From Arthrobacter horti (GTDB taxonomy: Bacteria > Actinomycetota > Actinomycetes > Actinomycetales > Micrococcaceae), in assembly GCF_030731045.1 (NCBI RefSeq), contig NZ_JAVALS010000002.1, positions 62,001 to 126,000 of the forward strand: DNA of 64,000 nt, read 5' to 3'. Position 1 is the stretch's first letter; each line of letters begins with the position of its first letter. Both the position numbers and the translations under genes were made by a program. A model generated the notes under the pieces. It had not been told where the DNA came from. It searched no databases and saw only the letters and a program-made list of their open reading frames with translations. This document shows positions 1 through 8,187 of the stretch, one piece after another.

Positions 1-477
1 CTGCACCACCGTCCAGAGCACGAGGCCGACGACGGCGGTCTTCGCCAGCGCCTTGACCCCGCCCCAGAGGGCCTGAGAGCCGAAGATGCGTTTGAGTCCC
101 GAGAGGAGGTTGAAGTGCTCGAAGGAGGCCGTGAGCCGTTTGAAGTGCACGCCGCCTTGGGCAGCCGAGCCAGCGAGCACCGTGAGGAAGACGACGGCGG
201 CGAGGGGCCCGAGGGTGCCGTCGAGCGAGCCGAGCCCTTCGGAGAGGGCGATGAGGGCCTTGGCCGGGTCGGGGTCGGAGATGACCGAGGTGACGGTGGA
301 GAGCTGGGCGCGTCCGGCCTTGGCGGCGGCGTCGATCGTGGAGGGCAGCATGACGGCGCCGGCGCCGACGGCGAGCCAAGCCGTGAGGTCCTGCGACCTG
401 GAGAGCTGGCCCTTCGACCGGACCTCGCGGAGCCGCTTGTCGGTGGCCTGTTCGGTGCGTTCCTGCCCGTCGGCCAT
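1..477 (-). CDS. flhB: Flagellar export apparatus protein FlhB (N-terminal part, cut by window edge)
   Basis: Only the first 159 codons are in the window; the gene continues past base 1. Translation from the ATG at 475-477 begins MADGQERTEQATDKRL, the conserved cytoplasmic N-terminus of FlhB (consensus E-x-T-E-x-A-T-x-K-R), followed by hydrophobic segments. FlhB is the membrane gate component of the flagellar type III export apparatus; its C-terminal domain, not visible here, controls the switch between rod/hook and filament substrates. The ATG directly abuts the fliR stop, so the two are translationally coupled. Last visible gene of the fliM-fliN-fliO-fliP-fliQ-fliR-flhB operon. Confidence 0.93.
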   Translation of the reverse strand, partial: MADGQERTEQATDKRLREVRSKGQLSRSQDLTAWLAVGAGAVMLPSTIDAAAKAGRAQLSTVTSVISDPDPAKALIALSEGLGSLDGTLGPLAAVVFLTVLAGSAAQGGVHFKRLTASFEHFNLLSGLKRIFGSQALWGGVKALAKTAVVGLVLWTVVQ

Positions 478-1236
478 TCACCCCACCCCCAGGAGCGTGT
501 TGGCGGCCTGCTCGGCCAGTGCCGAGACGATGCGCGGCAGGGCGAGGAACAGGACGCCCGCGAGGCTGAGGGTGATGAGCACTTTGAGCGGGAAGCTCAT
601 CTGGAACGCGTTGAGCGCGGGGGCCACACGTGTGAGGAGCCCGAGGCCGAGGTCGGCGAGGAACAGGACGACCATGAGGGGTCCGGCGATCTGGACGGCC
701 GCGACGAAGAGCCCGGTGACCGCCGTCGTCATCGCCTCGACGGGGCGCGCGAGATCGAGGCCGCCGGCGAGCGGCAGAGCGGTGAAGGTGCCGGTGAGCC
801 CGCCGATGACGAGCTGGTAGCCGTCGGAGGAGAACAGAAGGGCGAGGGCCGCCATCTGGAGCAGGCGGGTGAACTGGGCGCCGTTGACGAGACTCTGGGG
901 GTCGTAAGCCTGCGCCATCTGGAAGCCGGCGCCCAGGTCGATGAGCGAGCCGGCGGACTGGATCGCGGCGAACACGAGGTAGACGAGGAAGCCGAGCGCG
1001 AGTCCGGTGACGAGCTCGAGCACGAGGCCGGTGAGGAACCCGGCGGTGTCCCTCGCGGTGTAGCCGTGCTGGGCGCGGGCGGCGACGGCGAGCCCGAGGC
1101 CGATGCCGAGCATCGCCTTGATGCGCGCGGGGAACGCGTTGTGGGAGAACGGCGGGGCGATGAAGAGGAACGCGGTCATGCGCACGGCGGCGAGCATGAC
1201 GGCCTCGATCCAGGCCTGGTCGATGGGGATGTTCAT
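478..1236 (-). CDS. fliR: Flagellar export apparatus protein FliR
   Basis: A 252-residue, strongly hydrophobic protein with about six membrane segments, the usual FliR length. The motif region around residues 75-110 (GFLVYLVFAAIQSAGSLID) and the C-terminal FQMSFPLKVLITL segment are typical of the FliR/SctT family. FliR assembles with FliP and FliQ into the helical export gate in the basal body centre. It lies 7 bp downstream of fliQ and directly upstream of flhB, the canonical P-Q-R-flhB order. Nothing unusual was seen in the reading frame. Confidence 0.96.
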   Translation of the reverse strand: MNIPIDQAWIEAVMLAAVRMTAFLFIAPPFSHNAFPARIKAMLGIGLGLAVAARAQHGYTARDTAGFLTGLVLELVTGLALGFLVYLVFAAIQSAGSLIDLGAGFQMAQAYDPQSLVNGAQFTRLLQMAALALLFSSDGYQLVIGGLTGTFTALPLAGGLDLARPVEAMTTAVTGLFVAAVQIAGPLMVVLFLADLGLGLLTRVAPALNAFQMSFPLKVLITLSLAGVLFLALPRIVSALAEQAANTLLGVG

Positions 1237-1243
1237 CCGCGCC

Positions 1244-1519
1244 TCACTTCGAGTTGATCAGCGAGGGGATGCGGGCGAAGAGGTCGTTGGTGAAACTGAC
1301 CATCTCGGAGATCATCCAGTGCCCGCAGACCACGAGCGCGATGGCGACGGCGACGGCCTTGGGGACGAACGAGAGGGTGGCTTCCTGGAGCTGGGTCATG
1401 GACTGGAAGAGCGAGATGGCGAGCCCGACGACGAGGGAGGTGACGAGGACGGGCGCGGAGAGCTTCGCGGCGGCGAGGAGGGCCTGGAGGCAGAGGTCCA
1501 GGACGGCGGAGGTGTTCAC
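1244..1519 (-). CDS. fliQ: Flagellar export apparatus protein FliQ
   Basis: A 91-residue protein with two hydrophobic hairpin helices (about residues 15-40 and 52-75), the normal FliQ size and topology. The stretch LAISLFQSMTQLQEATLSF matches the conserved FliQ loop. Four FliQ copies wrap the FliP-FliR core of the export gate. It starts 3 bp after the fliP stop and is followed 7 bp later by fliR, consistent with one transcript. Confidence 0.96.
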   Translation of the reverse strand: MNTSAVLDLCLQALLAAAKLSAPVLVTSLVVGLAISLFQSMTQLQEATLSFVPKAVAVAIALVVCGHWMISEMVSFTNDLFARIPSLINSK

Positions 1520-1522
1520 TTC

Positions 1523-2356
1523 TCAGCCTCCCCGGTAGCTCTGGATGAGGGCGGTGATGATGAGGTCCCAGCCGTCCACCAGGACGAACAGGAGGATCTT
1601 GAACGGCAGGGAGATCATCACCGGCGGGAGCATCATCATGCCCATCGACATGAGCGCGGCGGAGACCACCAGGTCGATGATGAGGAACGGGATGAAGATG
1701 ACGAAGCCGATGATGAACGCCGCGCGCAGCTCGCTGATCATGAACGCCGGGATGAGGGTCTGGAGCGGCGTCTGCGCGGGGTTCGCGGGGTTCGCCAGGC
1801 CCGCGGCTCGGGTCATGAGGGCGATGTCCTCCTGCCGCGTGTGCGCGAGCATGAAGGCCGAGAGCGGGCCGCTGGCGGCGTTGAACGCCCCGCCGAAGTC
1901 GAGGTGCCCGTTGAGGTAGGGCTGGAAGGCGTGGGTGTTGATGTCGCTCACCACGGGCCACATGATGAACAGCGACAGGAACAGCGAGAGCCCCGCGAGG
2001 ACCTGGTTCGGCGGGACGGACTGGAGTGAGAGCGCGTTCCGCGTCATCGCGAGCACCACGAAGATCTTCGTGAACGAGGTCATCATGAGCAGCAGCGCCG
2101 GGGCCACCGAGAGCAGCGTGATCCCGATCAGCGTCACCACTGCGGCCGAGGGCCCGTTGTCCGGCGCGTTGATCTGGACGCTGATCGGCCCGCCCGACGG
2201 TGCGGGCGTGGCGGGGGCGGAGGGACCGTCCGGGCCGGCGGGCGCGGCGTGCCCGGCCACCGAGGTCAGGAGCAGCAGGGCGTAGGCCGTCACTGCGATG
2301 AGGAGGACGACGGCGGCGATCCGGCCGGCCCTGAGTGCGAGGCCGCGGGGTGTCAC
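1523..2356 (-). CDS. fliP: Flagellar export apparatus protein FliP
   Basis: 277 residues from a GTG at 2354-2356, which overlaps the fliO stop as GTGA. The frame stays open upstream (to about 3229), but that extension lies antisense/out-of-frame within fliO and fliN and has no FliP similarity, so the GTG is chosen. A cleavable signal-like helix (residues 8-35) precedes a Pro/Ala linker, then the FliP core with MTSFTKIFVVLAMTRNAL and the C-terminal helices LPPVMISLPFKILLFVLVDG. FliP forms the pentameric core of the export gate. Confidence 0.95.
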   Translation of the reverse strand: MTPRGLALRAGRIAAVVLLIAVTAYALLLLTSVAGHAAPAGPDGPSAPATPAPSGGPISVQINAPDNGPSAAVVTLIGITLLSVAPALLLMMTSFTKIFVVLAMTRNALSLQSVPPNQVLAGLSLFLSLFIMWPVVSDINTHAFQPYLNGHLDFGGAFNAASGPLSAFMLAHTRQEDIALMTRAAGLANPANPAQTPLQTLIPAFMISELRAAFIIGFVIFIPFLIIDLVVSAALMSMGMMMLPPVMISLPFKILLFVLVDGWDLIITALIQSYRGG

Positions 2357-2841
2357 GGCCGGTGGCCGGCCCGGTGGGCGCCGAGGGCGAGCTTCCAGAC
2401 ACCGGGATCGAGGATGGACCCGGCCAGCGCCTGCCCGGCCTGCGCCTGCCCGGGCAGGGCGGCCGCGTCCAGCTGCTTCTGAAGCGAGGCGTCGAACGCG
2501 GCGGCGCCGGAGGCCCGCCGGCGGGCCCGGGTGGGCGCGGGCGTGGCCGGCTTGGGCAGGGCGGAGGGTTCGGGCTGGGCGGAAGTTTCGGGCAGGGGCG
2601 CCTCGGAGGTGTGCAGGACGCCGATCCCGTGCTCGGTCACGCCGAGGAGGAAACGCTTGCCGTCGGTGTCCACCAGGACCACCGACGCTTTCGGCCCCAC
2701 GGCCTGGCGGGCGACGACGGCCAGCGCCTTGGCCTTGGGCGCACCGGTGCCGCGCCGCAGGCGCCGGTGCAGGAACCACATGAGGCCCAGCACGGCCCCG
2801 AGCGAGACGAGGACCCTCAGCCCCAGGATGAGCGAGTCCAT
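2353..2841 (-). CDS. fliO: Flagellar biosynthesis protein FliO
   Basis: 162 residues with one N-terminal membrane helix (about 2-24, SLILGLRVLVSLGAVLGLMW), a basic stop-transfer segment RRLRRG and a soluble domain with the beta-rich FliO core (VVARQAVGPKASVVLVDTDG, FLLGVTEHGIGVL). The Ala/Pro/Arg-rich tail is poorly conserved in the family. FliO helps FliP assemble in the membrane. It sits between fliN (stop abuts its ATG) and fliP (4-bp overlap), the standard position, which supports an assignment that sequence alone makes only moderately strong. Confidence 0.88.
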   Translation of the reverse strand: MDSLILGLRVLVSLGAVLGLMWFLHRRLRRGTGAPKAKALAVVARQAVGPKASVVLVDTDGKRFLLGVTEHGIGVLHTSEAPLPETSAQPEPSALPKPATPAPTRARRRASGAAAFDASLQKQLDAAALPGQAQAGQALAGSILDPGVWKLALGAHRAGHRP

Positions 2842-3537
2842 TCAGCGCGGCGCCTCGGCCACGTCGAGGATCCGCGTGATCCGCACCCCGTAGTCCTGGT
2901 CCACCACCACGACCTCGCCGAGGGCGATCTTGCGCCCGTTGAGCAGGACGTCCACGGGCGCGCCGGTCGAGCGGTCGAGCTCGATGACCTTGCCCGGCTC
3001 CATCGACAGGGCTTCGCGGACGCTCATCCTGGTCCGGCCGATCTCCACCGTCAGCGCCATCTCGACGTCGTGGATCCGCCCGAGCCGCCCCGCGATCGAA
3101 GCCTCGTCGGCAGGAGCCGTTCCGGCCCGCATCCCCTGGTCCTGGATCCGCACCGCGAACCAGCCGAACGGCGCGCCGCCGTCGGAGATCTCGAAGACGG
3201 CCGTGTCCGGATCGGAGAAGAGCTCCCACGCGTCGCCCTCGGCCAGTTCTGAGAGGACGCCTCCCTGGAGCGCCTCCGCGGCGCGCTCGAACGACGGCCG
3301 CAGCACCGCCGTCGTCCTGGCCTCCGGGCCCCCACCCGCTTCGGCGACGAAGCCGGCGTCGGCCAGCGCGAGCGCGAAGTCCGCGGTGAACGCGCCGACG
3401 AACGTCGCGGACACGGACACCGCCGCGTGGGCCGCGGCCGCGCCCGGTTCAACGCGTCCCGTCACGGCGAGCCCGGGAACCGGGAGGGACGCGACGAGGC
3501 GGTCGGCGGCGGCGGCGTGGAGGGCCAGGTTGCTCAC
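2842..3537 (-). CDS. fliN: Flagellar motor switch protein FliN
   Basis: 231 residues, longer than the roughly 130-residue enteric FliN. The C-terminal ~85 residues form the SpoA domain, with VEMALTVEIGRTRMSVREAL, the LSMEPGKVIELDRSTGAPVDVLLNGR block and the VDQDYGVRITRI strand. The N-terminal 140 residues resemble the CheC/FliY-like extension of longer FliN/FliY proteins, but I see no clear CheC phosphatase motif. FliN is the C-ring component at which export substrates dock and rotation switches. Start overlaps the fliM stop by 4 bp. Confidence 0.92.
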   Translation of the reverse strand: MSNLALHAAAADRLVASLPVPGLAVTGRVEPGAAAAHAAVSVSATFVGAFTADFALALADAGFVAEAGGGPEARTTAVLRPSFERAAEALQGGVLSELAEGDAWELFSDPDTAVFEISDGGAPFGWFAVRIQDQGMRAGTAPADEASIAGRLGRIHDVEMALTVEIGRTRMSVREALSMEPGKVIELDRSTGAPVDVLLNGRKIALGEVVVVDQDYGVRITRILDVAEAPR

Positions 3538-4436
3538 GGGTGGTTCTCCTCGGTGATGACGATGCGGGCGGCGACGCGGGAGCCCTTGCGGACGACCATC
3601 GCCTGGGCGAGGTTCTTGCCGCCGACGGCGACGTGGAACGGGTGATGCTCCGGGTGCGGGAGGGCGATGGTGTCCCCGACCTTGAGGTTGAGGACCTGGG
3701 CCGGGGTGACCGCCGCGGGCTCGAGGCGGACGGCCACGTCGAGTGGCACCCGTGCGAGCTGCGCGCGCACGAGCTCGGCGGCGTTCGCACTGCTGGCCAT
3801 CGGGTTGACGGCGCCGAGCTGCGGAAGCAGGGCGTCGGCGGGGATGGCGAGGGTCGCGGCGCTGGCGCTCTCACCCACGCGGACGGTGAACGCGACGACG
3901 ACCATGAGGTCGGTGGTGGCGGCGGCCTGGGCGAACTGGGAGTTGTACTGGATCGCCTCGACGCGGGCCGTGCCGGGCAGGAGTCCGCCGAGGGAGTAGG
4001 AGAGGACCTCGAGGCCGTCCCCCACCAGGCTCTTGACGAGCGCGTATTCGAGCGGGGTGAACTTGCGCTCGAGGCCGGCCTTGTCGCTGTGGCCGCCGAG
4101 CATGCGTGCGACCCAGCCGAGAGCGGACGGCGTGGGGAACTGGAGGACCATCTTGGCGCCCATCCCGTCGAGGGCGCAGAGGACCATGGAGGTGGTGGCG
4201 GGCAGCGTCGAGACGTACTCGTCGTAGCTCTGCATGACCACCGATTCCGGGGTCACCGTGGACTTGGCCCGCACCTTCGCGGTGAGCTGGGTGCCCCACT
4301 GCCGGGAGAAGCTCTCGAAGCCGGCCTCGAGGACGCGGCTGTGCTCCCGGGCCAGCGTGGTGGGCCGACGGAAGTCGTAGGCCTCGACGATCATCGGGGC
4401 GGGCGGGGGGTGGTCCTGCACGGTCACGGTTTCCAC
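3534..4436 (-). CDS. fliM: Flagellar motor switch protein FliM
   Basis: Up to 300 residues from a GTG at 4434-4436. Recognisable FliM features are the N-terminal YDFRRPTTLAREH block, the middle domain with MVLCALDGMGAKMVLQFPTPSAL, and the C-terminal SpoA domain (LEPAAVTPAQVLNLKVGDTIALPHPE). FliM links FliG to FliN in the C-ring and in most bacteria binds CheY-P. The first GTG touches the -10 box of the sigma-28-type promoter at 4436-4463, so it cannot be on the resulting mRNA. A leaderless start at GTG 4427 or the ATG at 4394 is more likely; neither has a good ribosome binding site. Confidence 0.94.
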   Translation of the reverse strand: METVTVQDHPPPAPMIVEAYDFRRPTTLAREHSRVLEAGFESFSRQWGTQLTAKVRAKSTVTPESVVMQSYDEYVSTLPATTSMVLCALDGMGAKMVLQFPTPSALGWVARMLGGHSDKAGLERKFTPLEYALVKSLVGDGLEVLSYSLGGLLPGTARVEAIQYNSQFAQAAATTDLMVVVAFTVRVGESASAATLAIPADALLPQLGAVNPMASSANAAELVRAQLARVPLDVAVRLEPAAVTPAQVLNLKVGDTIALPHPEHHPFHVAVGGKNLAQAMVVRKGSRVAARIVITEENHP

Positions 4437-4463
4437 TATCGGCGGATCGGCGTCCCGCGTAAG
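4436..4463 (-). promoter_or_regulatory. Sigma-28-type promoter upstream of fliM
   Basis: On the minus strand: CTTAC (4463-4459), exactly 15 nt, then GCCGATAGT beginning at 4443. This matches the FliA/SigD/WhiG -10 element GCCGATAA and the usual spacing; the -35 is CTTAC rather than TAAA. Same spacing and -10 as four other sites in this cluster. The -10 overlaps the first possible fliM start codon. Confidence 0.85.
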
Positions 4464-4514
4464 CGGACTGGGGCGAAATCCTCGGGGCTTGTCCGGTTCT
4501 TGTCCGGGCGGATC

Positions 4515-5318
4515 CTACTTCTGCCCCACCAGGGCCTTGAGGGCCTCGGGGATGAGGGCCCGGACTGCCTCGGGCTGGTCGGAGAGGACGACGATGTCCA
4601 CGCGCCGGTTCTGCTCGTGCTCGGCCTCGGTATGGTCGGCGTTGACGGGCCGGGCGGAGCCGTATCCGGTGGCGCCGATGCGGTGCGGAGGCAGGGCGTC
4701 GTTCTCGACCATGTGGCGCAGCACGTTCGTGGCGCGGCTGGACGAGAGCTCCCACCCGGTCGGGTACGCCGTGGGGATGTTCGCGGTGTGGCCCTCGACC
4801 GAGACCTCCAGGGTGGTCGGGACGATGGCGGGGGTGACGGCGTCGAGCACCTTGTCCGCGCGCGGGGTGAGGTCCGGGCTGTCGGGCTGGAAGAAGGTCT
4901 GGGAGCCGACCAGCTTGACGGTGAGGCCGCGCTGGTCGATCTGGAACTGGACGTCCGGGGCGATCCCCAGCGCTGTGAGCTTCTGGTTCATCTGCTTCTC
5001 GAGCGCGGTGAGCCGGGCGGCCTCCTTGAGCGCGAGGTCCAGGTTCGCGAAGCCCTGGGCTTCCTTGTTCGCCTGGGCAGGGGGGACGACCGTGCCCATC
5101 GCTGTGTCGATCTTCTGCGTCACCGTGGTGCCGAATCCCGTGGCGAGCGAGTTGCGGAGCTTCTCGAACTTGTTCTGGTCCACCGTGGACATCGCGAACA
5201 GGACCACGAAGAGGCAGAACAGGACCGTGATCATGTCCATGTAGGACACGGCCCAGCGTTCGTCGACGTGGAACTCGGCCGGCCTGCGGGGCGGACGACG
5301 ACGGCGGCGCGGGCTCAT
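4515..5318 (-). CDS. motB: Flagellar stator protein MotB
   Basis: 267 residues from ATG 5316-5318, which overlaps the motA stop (ATGA). The single membrane helix (about 25-45, SYMDMITVLFCLFVVLFAMS) holds the proton-binding Asp of the stator channel. The C-terminal OmpA-like peptidoglycan-binding domain shows VEGHTANIP, ELSSSRATNVLRHM and the NRRVDIVV signature. The frame remains open to about 5546, but that part is antisense-type shadow within motA. With MotA it forms the ion-driven stator; Asp plus no sodium-type signature suggests proton coupling, which is inference. Confidence 0.96.
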   Translation of the reverse strand: MSPRRRRRPPRRPAEFHVDERWAVSYMDMITVLFCLFVVLFAMSTVDQNKFEKLRNSLATGFGTTVTQKIDTAMGTVVPPAQANKEAQGFANLDLALKEAARLTALEKQMNQKLTALGIAPDVQFQIDQRGLTVKLVGSQTFFQPDSPDLTPRADKVLDAVTPAIVPTTLEVSVEGHTANIPTAYPTGWELSSSRATNVLRHMVENDALPPHRIGATGYGSARPVNADHTEAEHEQNRRVDIVVLSDQPEAVRALIPEALKALVGQK

Positions 5319-6115
5319 GCGGCGGCCCTCGCGGTCTCCTTCGCATCCGCCTTCGGCTTGCCCTTGAGCTGGTGGTCCGGGACCATCGCCCGCAGCCGGT
5401 CGGCGAGGAGCATCGGCTGAGCCCCCTCTTGCACGGCGAGGATGCCCTCCATGACCAGCGTCATGCGCTCGACCTCGAGCTCCGAGAGCCGGGTGATGCG
5501 GGAGGAGAACGGGAGCCAGATGAAGTTGGCCGAGAGCAGGCCCCACAGGGTGGCGACGAAGGCGCTGGCGATCATGGGGCCCAGGCTCGTGGGGTCGGAG
5601 AGGTTCTCGAGCACATGGGTGAGGGAGACGACGGTGCCGATGATGCCGATCGTGGGGGCGTAGCCGCCCAGCGCCGCGAAGAACTTGGCGTTGGCGTGGT
5701 CCGCGCGGGAGCGGGTTCCGATCTCGTCCTCCAGAATGGCCCGGAGTTCTTCAGCGTCGGTGCCGTCGGCGACGTTCTGCAGCGCCCGGGCGAGGAAGGG
5801 GTCCTGCGCCACTGCTGCCTCGGATTCAAGGGCCAGCAAACCCTCGGCCCGGGCCTTCTCCGCGATCGAGATGATCCGCTCGATGCTCTCCTGGGGCTTC
5901 GGCGGCCTGCCGAGCAGGGCCTTGGGCATCGCTTTGAACGCCTGGATCGAGTCCTTGATGGTGTTGCCGGCCAGGCCGACGGCGAGCGTCGCGCCGAAGA
6001 CGAGGATCATGGGCGGGGGCAGAAGCAGGGAGGTGACGTTCGCGCCCTCCAGGGACACGATCGCCACGACGGAGCCGAAGGCCAGCAGCAGGCCGATGAT
6101 GAGCGAGGGGTCCAT
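5315..6115 (-). CDS. motA: Flagellar stator protein MotA
   Basis: 266 residues, four membrane segments and a large cytoplasmic loop between the second and third. Conserved features are GGYAPTIGIIGTVVSL with the key channel proline, NFIWLPFSSRI with the second conserved proline, and charged loop residues (ILEDEIGTRSRADHAN) that contact FliG. It starts 10 bp downstream of flbD and overlaps motB by 4 bp, giving an flbD-motA-motB operon driven by the promoter at 6463-6490. Confidence 0.96.
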   Translation of the reverse strand: MDPSLIIGLLLAFGSVVAIVSLEGANVTSLLLPPPMILVFGATLAVGLAGNTIKDSIQAFKAMPKALLGRPPKPQESIERIISIAEKARAEGLLALESEAAVAQDPFLARALQNVADGTDAEELRAILEDEIGTRSRADHANAKFFAALGGYAPTIGIIGTVVSLTHVLENLSDPTSLGPMIASAFVATLWGLLSANFIWLPFSSRITRLSELEVERMTLVMEGILAVQEGAQPMLLADRLRAMVPDHQLKGKPKADAKETARAAA

Positions 6116-6125
6116 GGGCCTTCTC

Positions 6126-6416
6126 CTAGCGCTGTCCGGGCCGCGGGGAGGCGGCGTTGGGCCCCGGCACGTCCTCGTCGGGGCTCGGCACGAGGGTGAG
6201 GTGCTGGCCCTCGGCCGTCGGCAGCCCGTGGGCCGTCGCGACGACGAGCGCCCGGTACCGGGCGATCAGGCCGATGACCTCGCTCAGGCTCTCCCGCACC
6301 ACATAGGTGGTTCCCCCGACCATCACGAGGGTGGTGTCCGGGTTCTCCTGGATCCGTTCGACGAGGTCGGGGTTGACCGCGAAGCGAGACCCGTTGAGGC
6401 GGGTGAGGACGATCAT
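6126..6416 (-). CDS. flbD: Flagellar FlbD family protein
   Basis: 96 residues beginning MIVLTRLNGSRFAVNPDLVE, the hallmark of the small FlbD family (PF06289), which usually has 60-75 residues; here a Pro/Ala-rich C-terminal tail of about 30 residues is added. FlbD-family proteins sit next to motA/flgE in many Gram-positive clusters; their role is poorly defined and they are unrelated to Caulobacter FlbD. The frame is open much further upstream (to 7283), but that is a shadow of flgE. The ATG is about 40 nt downstream of the predicted transcription start of the sigma-28-type promoter; the ribosome binding site is weak. Confidence 0.88.
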   Translation of the reverse strand: MIVLTRLNGSRFAVNPDLVERIQENPDTTLVMVGGTTYVVRESLSEVIGLIARYRALVVATAHGLPTAEGQHLTLVPSPDEDVPGPNAASPRPGQR

Positions 6417-6462
6417 GGGTCCGTTTCTGGGTCGAGGGCGCGGGTGTTGCTTTCCCTCTGCA

Positions 6463-6490
6463 CTATCGGCAGCTTCCCACTTGCGGTAAG
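6463..6490 (-). promoter_or_regulatory. Sigma-28-type promoter upstream of flbD-motA-motB
   Basis: Minus strand CTTAC (6490-6486), 15 nt spacer, GCCGATAGT from 6470. It lies in the 98-bp gap between flgE and flbD and would start transcription about 40 nt before flbD. Confidence 0.85.
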
Positions 6491-6514
6491 CCTCCGTGCA
6501 TGGCCCCCGCGGGA

Positions 6515-7690
6515 CTAGTGCTTCAGGTCCACGAGCTCCTGGAGCACCTGGTCCGAGGTGGTGATGATGCGGGCGTTCGCCTGGAAGCCGCGCTGGGCGA
6601 CGATGAGGTTCGTGAACTCCTGTGAGAGATCCACGTTGGACATCTCCAGTTCCCCACCGGCGAGCGTGCCGAAGCCGGGGTCTCCGGCCTGGCCGATCTG
6701 CGCGGTGCCCGAGTTCGCAGTGCTCGTGTAGGCGGAGTCGCCGGTCTTTTCGAGACCGCCCGGGTTCGTGAACTTCGCCAGCGCGATCCGGCCCACCGTC
6801 TGCTTGAGCCCGTTGCTGAACGCGCCGATGAGTGAGCCGTCGCCGGCGAGCGTGAAGGATTCGAGCGTGCCCGCGGCGGAGCCGTTCTGGCCGGTGGCGG
6901 CGACCGTCGTCATTCCCGCATAGCCCGTGACGGCGCCGAGGTTCACCGTGATCCCGCCGACCCCCATGCTGCCGCCGGCGGTGGGCTTGCCGCCCGTGAA
7001 CGTCAGCGAGCCCGCGCCCGTGCTGCCATTGGCGTCCGCACCCGCCACGTCCCAGCCGGAGGCGGTCCGTGTGAACGTGAGCGCCAGGGTGCGCGGGGCG
7101 CCGGTGGCGTCGAACACCCGGATGTCGCGCTCGAGGGTTGTTCCACTGGCGGCGTCGGAGGGCAGGTTCCCGTCGACGGTGGCCTGGGTGGTGGCCACGG
7201 CCGCGCTCGCGGCCGTCGGTGAGAGTACGACGTTCCCGATGGGCGAGCCCGTGTTCACGACGCCTGCCGCGTTCGCCATCCATCCCTGGAGGAGGCCGCC
7301 GTCGGGCCCCACGAGCTGGCCTGCCGCGTCGAAGCCGAAGGACCCCGCGCGCGTGTAGAGCTGCTGCCCGCCGCGGCTGGTGATGAAGAAGCCGTCCCCG
7401 GAGATCATCATGTCCGTGGCCTTGCCGGTGGACTGCGCCGAGCCCTGGGTGAAGTTCGTGGTCACGGCCGCGACCTTCACCCCGAGGCCGATCTGGGCCG
7501 GGTTCGTGCCGCCCGTCGCGGACTGCGGGCCGGAGGCGCCCTGGGTGAGCTGGGAGAGGGTGTCCTCGAACTGGGTCGAGGAGCCCTTGAAGCCCGCGGT
7601 GTTGACGTTGGCGATGTTGTTGCCGGTCACGTCGAGCATGGTCTGGTGGGCACGAAGGCCCGAGATGCCGGAGTAGAGCGAGCGGAGCAT
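6515..7690 (-). CDS. flgE: Flagellar hook protein FlgE
   Basis: 391 residues. The N-terminus MLRSLYSGISGLRAHQTMLDVTGNNIANVNT carries the flagellar rod/hook motif (written here only for its key residues: GISG, D-V-T-G-N-N-I-A-N-V-N-T). The FlgE/F/G core VATTQATVDGNLPSD and the C-terminal D0 helix (LSQEFTNLIVAQRGFQANARIITTSD) are present. The subunit polymerises into the hook. It is the last gene of the flgB operon, 35 bp after flgD. No flgF or flgG is present in the window, so the distal rod genes must lie elsewhere or be absent. Confidence 0.95.
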   Translation of the reverse strand: MLRSLYSGISGLRAHQTMLDVTGNNIANVNTAGFKGSSTQFEDTLSQLTQGASGPQSATGGTNPAQIGLGVKVAAVTTNFTQGSAQSTGKATDMMISGDGFFITSRGGQQLYTRAGSFGFDAAGQLVGPDGGLLQGWMANAAGVVNTGSPIGNVVLSPTAASAAVATTQATVDGNLPSDAASGTTLERDIRVFDATGAPRTLALTFTRTASGWDVAGADANGSTGAGSLTFTGGKPTAGGSMGVGGITVNLGAVTGYAGMTTVAATGQNGSAAGTLESFTLAGDGSLIGAFSNGLKQTVGRIALAKFTNPGGLEKTGDSAYTSTANSGTAQIGQAGDPGFGTLAGGELEMSNVDLSQEFTNLIVAQRGFQANARIITTSDQVLQELVDLKH

Positions 7691-7725
7691 GGTGGGTGCC
7701 TTTCGAAAGAGGATGGTGCGAGGTG

Positions 7726-8172
7726 TCAGGCGCCGGTGACGCCGGTGATCGAGCCGAGGAGGATGGATGCGCCGCCGACGGTGACTGTCGGCGTCGACCC
7801 GCTGTAGGAGACCGAACTCACGGTGCCGCCGCCGGAGGTCCCGTCGGCGGCGAGGTACGTGACGGCCTTTCCGATCAGGGCGGCCGCGGCGGCACGCTGC
7901 TGGACGCTCAGGCCGGTGGCGCTGTCGGATGCAAGCTGGGTGAGCTTCTCCATCATGGCCAGCTGCGTGGTCTGGCCGATCATGGCGTTCGTGTCCATGG
8001 GCGAACTCGGGTCCTGGTTCTTCAGCTGCGTGACCAGCAGGTCCATGAACACGGTTGAATCCATGGCCTGCTTGGGGGCACGGGTCGGGGCCGCCGAACT
8101 CAGGCTGGTGAAGCCGACGGCGGTGCCGGCTGAGGTGCCGCCGAGGGCGGTGCTGACGGGGCTGATGGTCAT
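7726..8172 (-). CDS. flgD: Flagellar hook capping protein FlgD
   Basis: 148 residues, at the short end of the family. The conserved N-terminal cap motif is clear: MDLLVTQLKNQDPSSPMDTNAM, followed by QTTQLAMMEKLTQL. The C-terminal part is a short beta-rich segment (VTYLAADGTSGGGTVSSV) rather than the full FlgD Ig/Tudor domains of enterics. FlgD scaffolds hook polymerisation and is then discarded. It lies between fliK and flgE, the usual order. Confidence 0.93.
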   Translation of the reverse strand: MTISPVSTALGGTSAGTAVGFTSLSSAAPTRAPKQAMDSTVFMDLLVTQLKNQDPSSPMDTNAMIGQTTQLAMMEKLTQLASDSATGLSVQQRAAAAALIGKAVTYLAADGTSGGGTVSSVSYSGSTPTVTVGGASILLGSITGVTGA

Positions 8173-8187
8173 CGGTGCGCTTTCTGC

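Noticed and set aside
2357-3229. N-terminal extension of fliP to 568 residues
   Set aside because: The extension lies inside fliO and fliN in a different frame; FliP proper begins at the GTG that overlaps the fliO stop.
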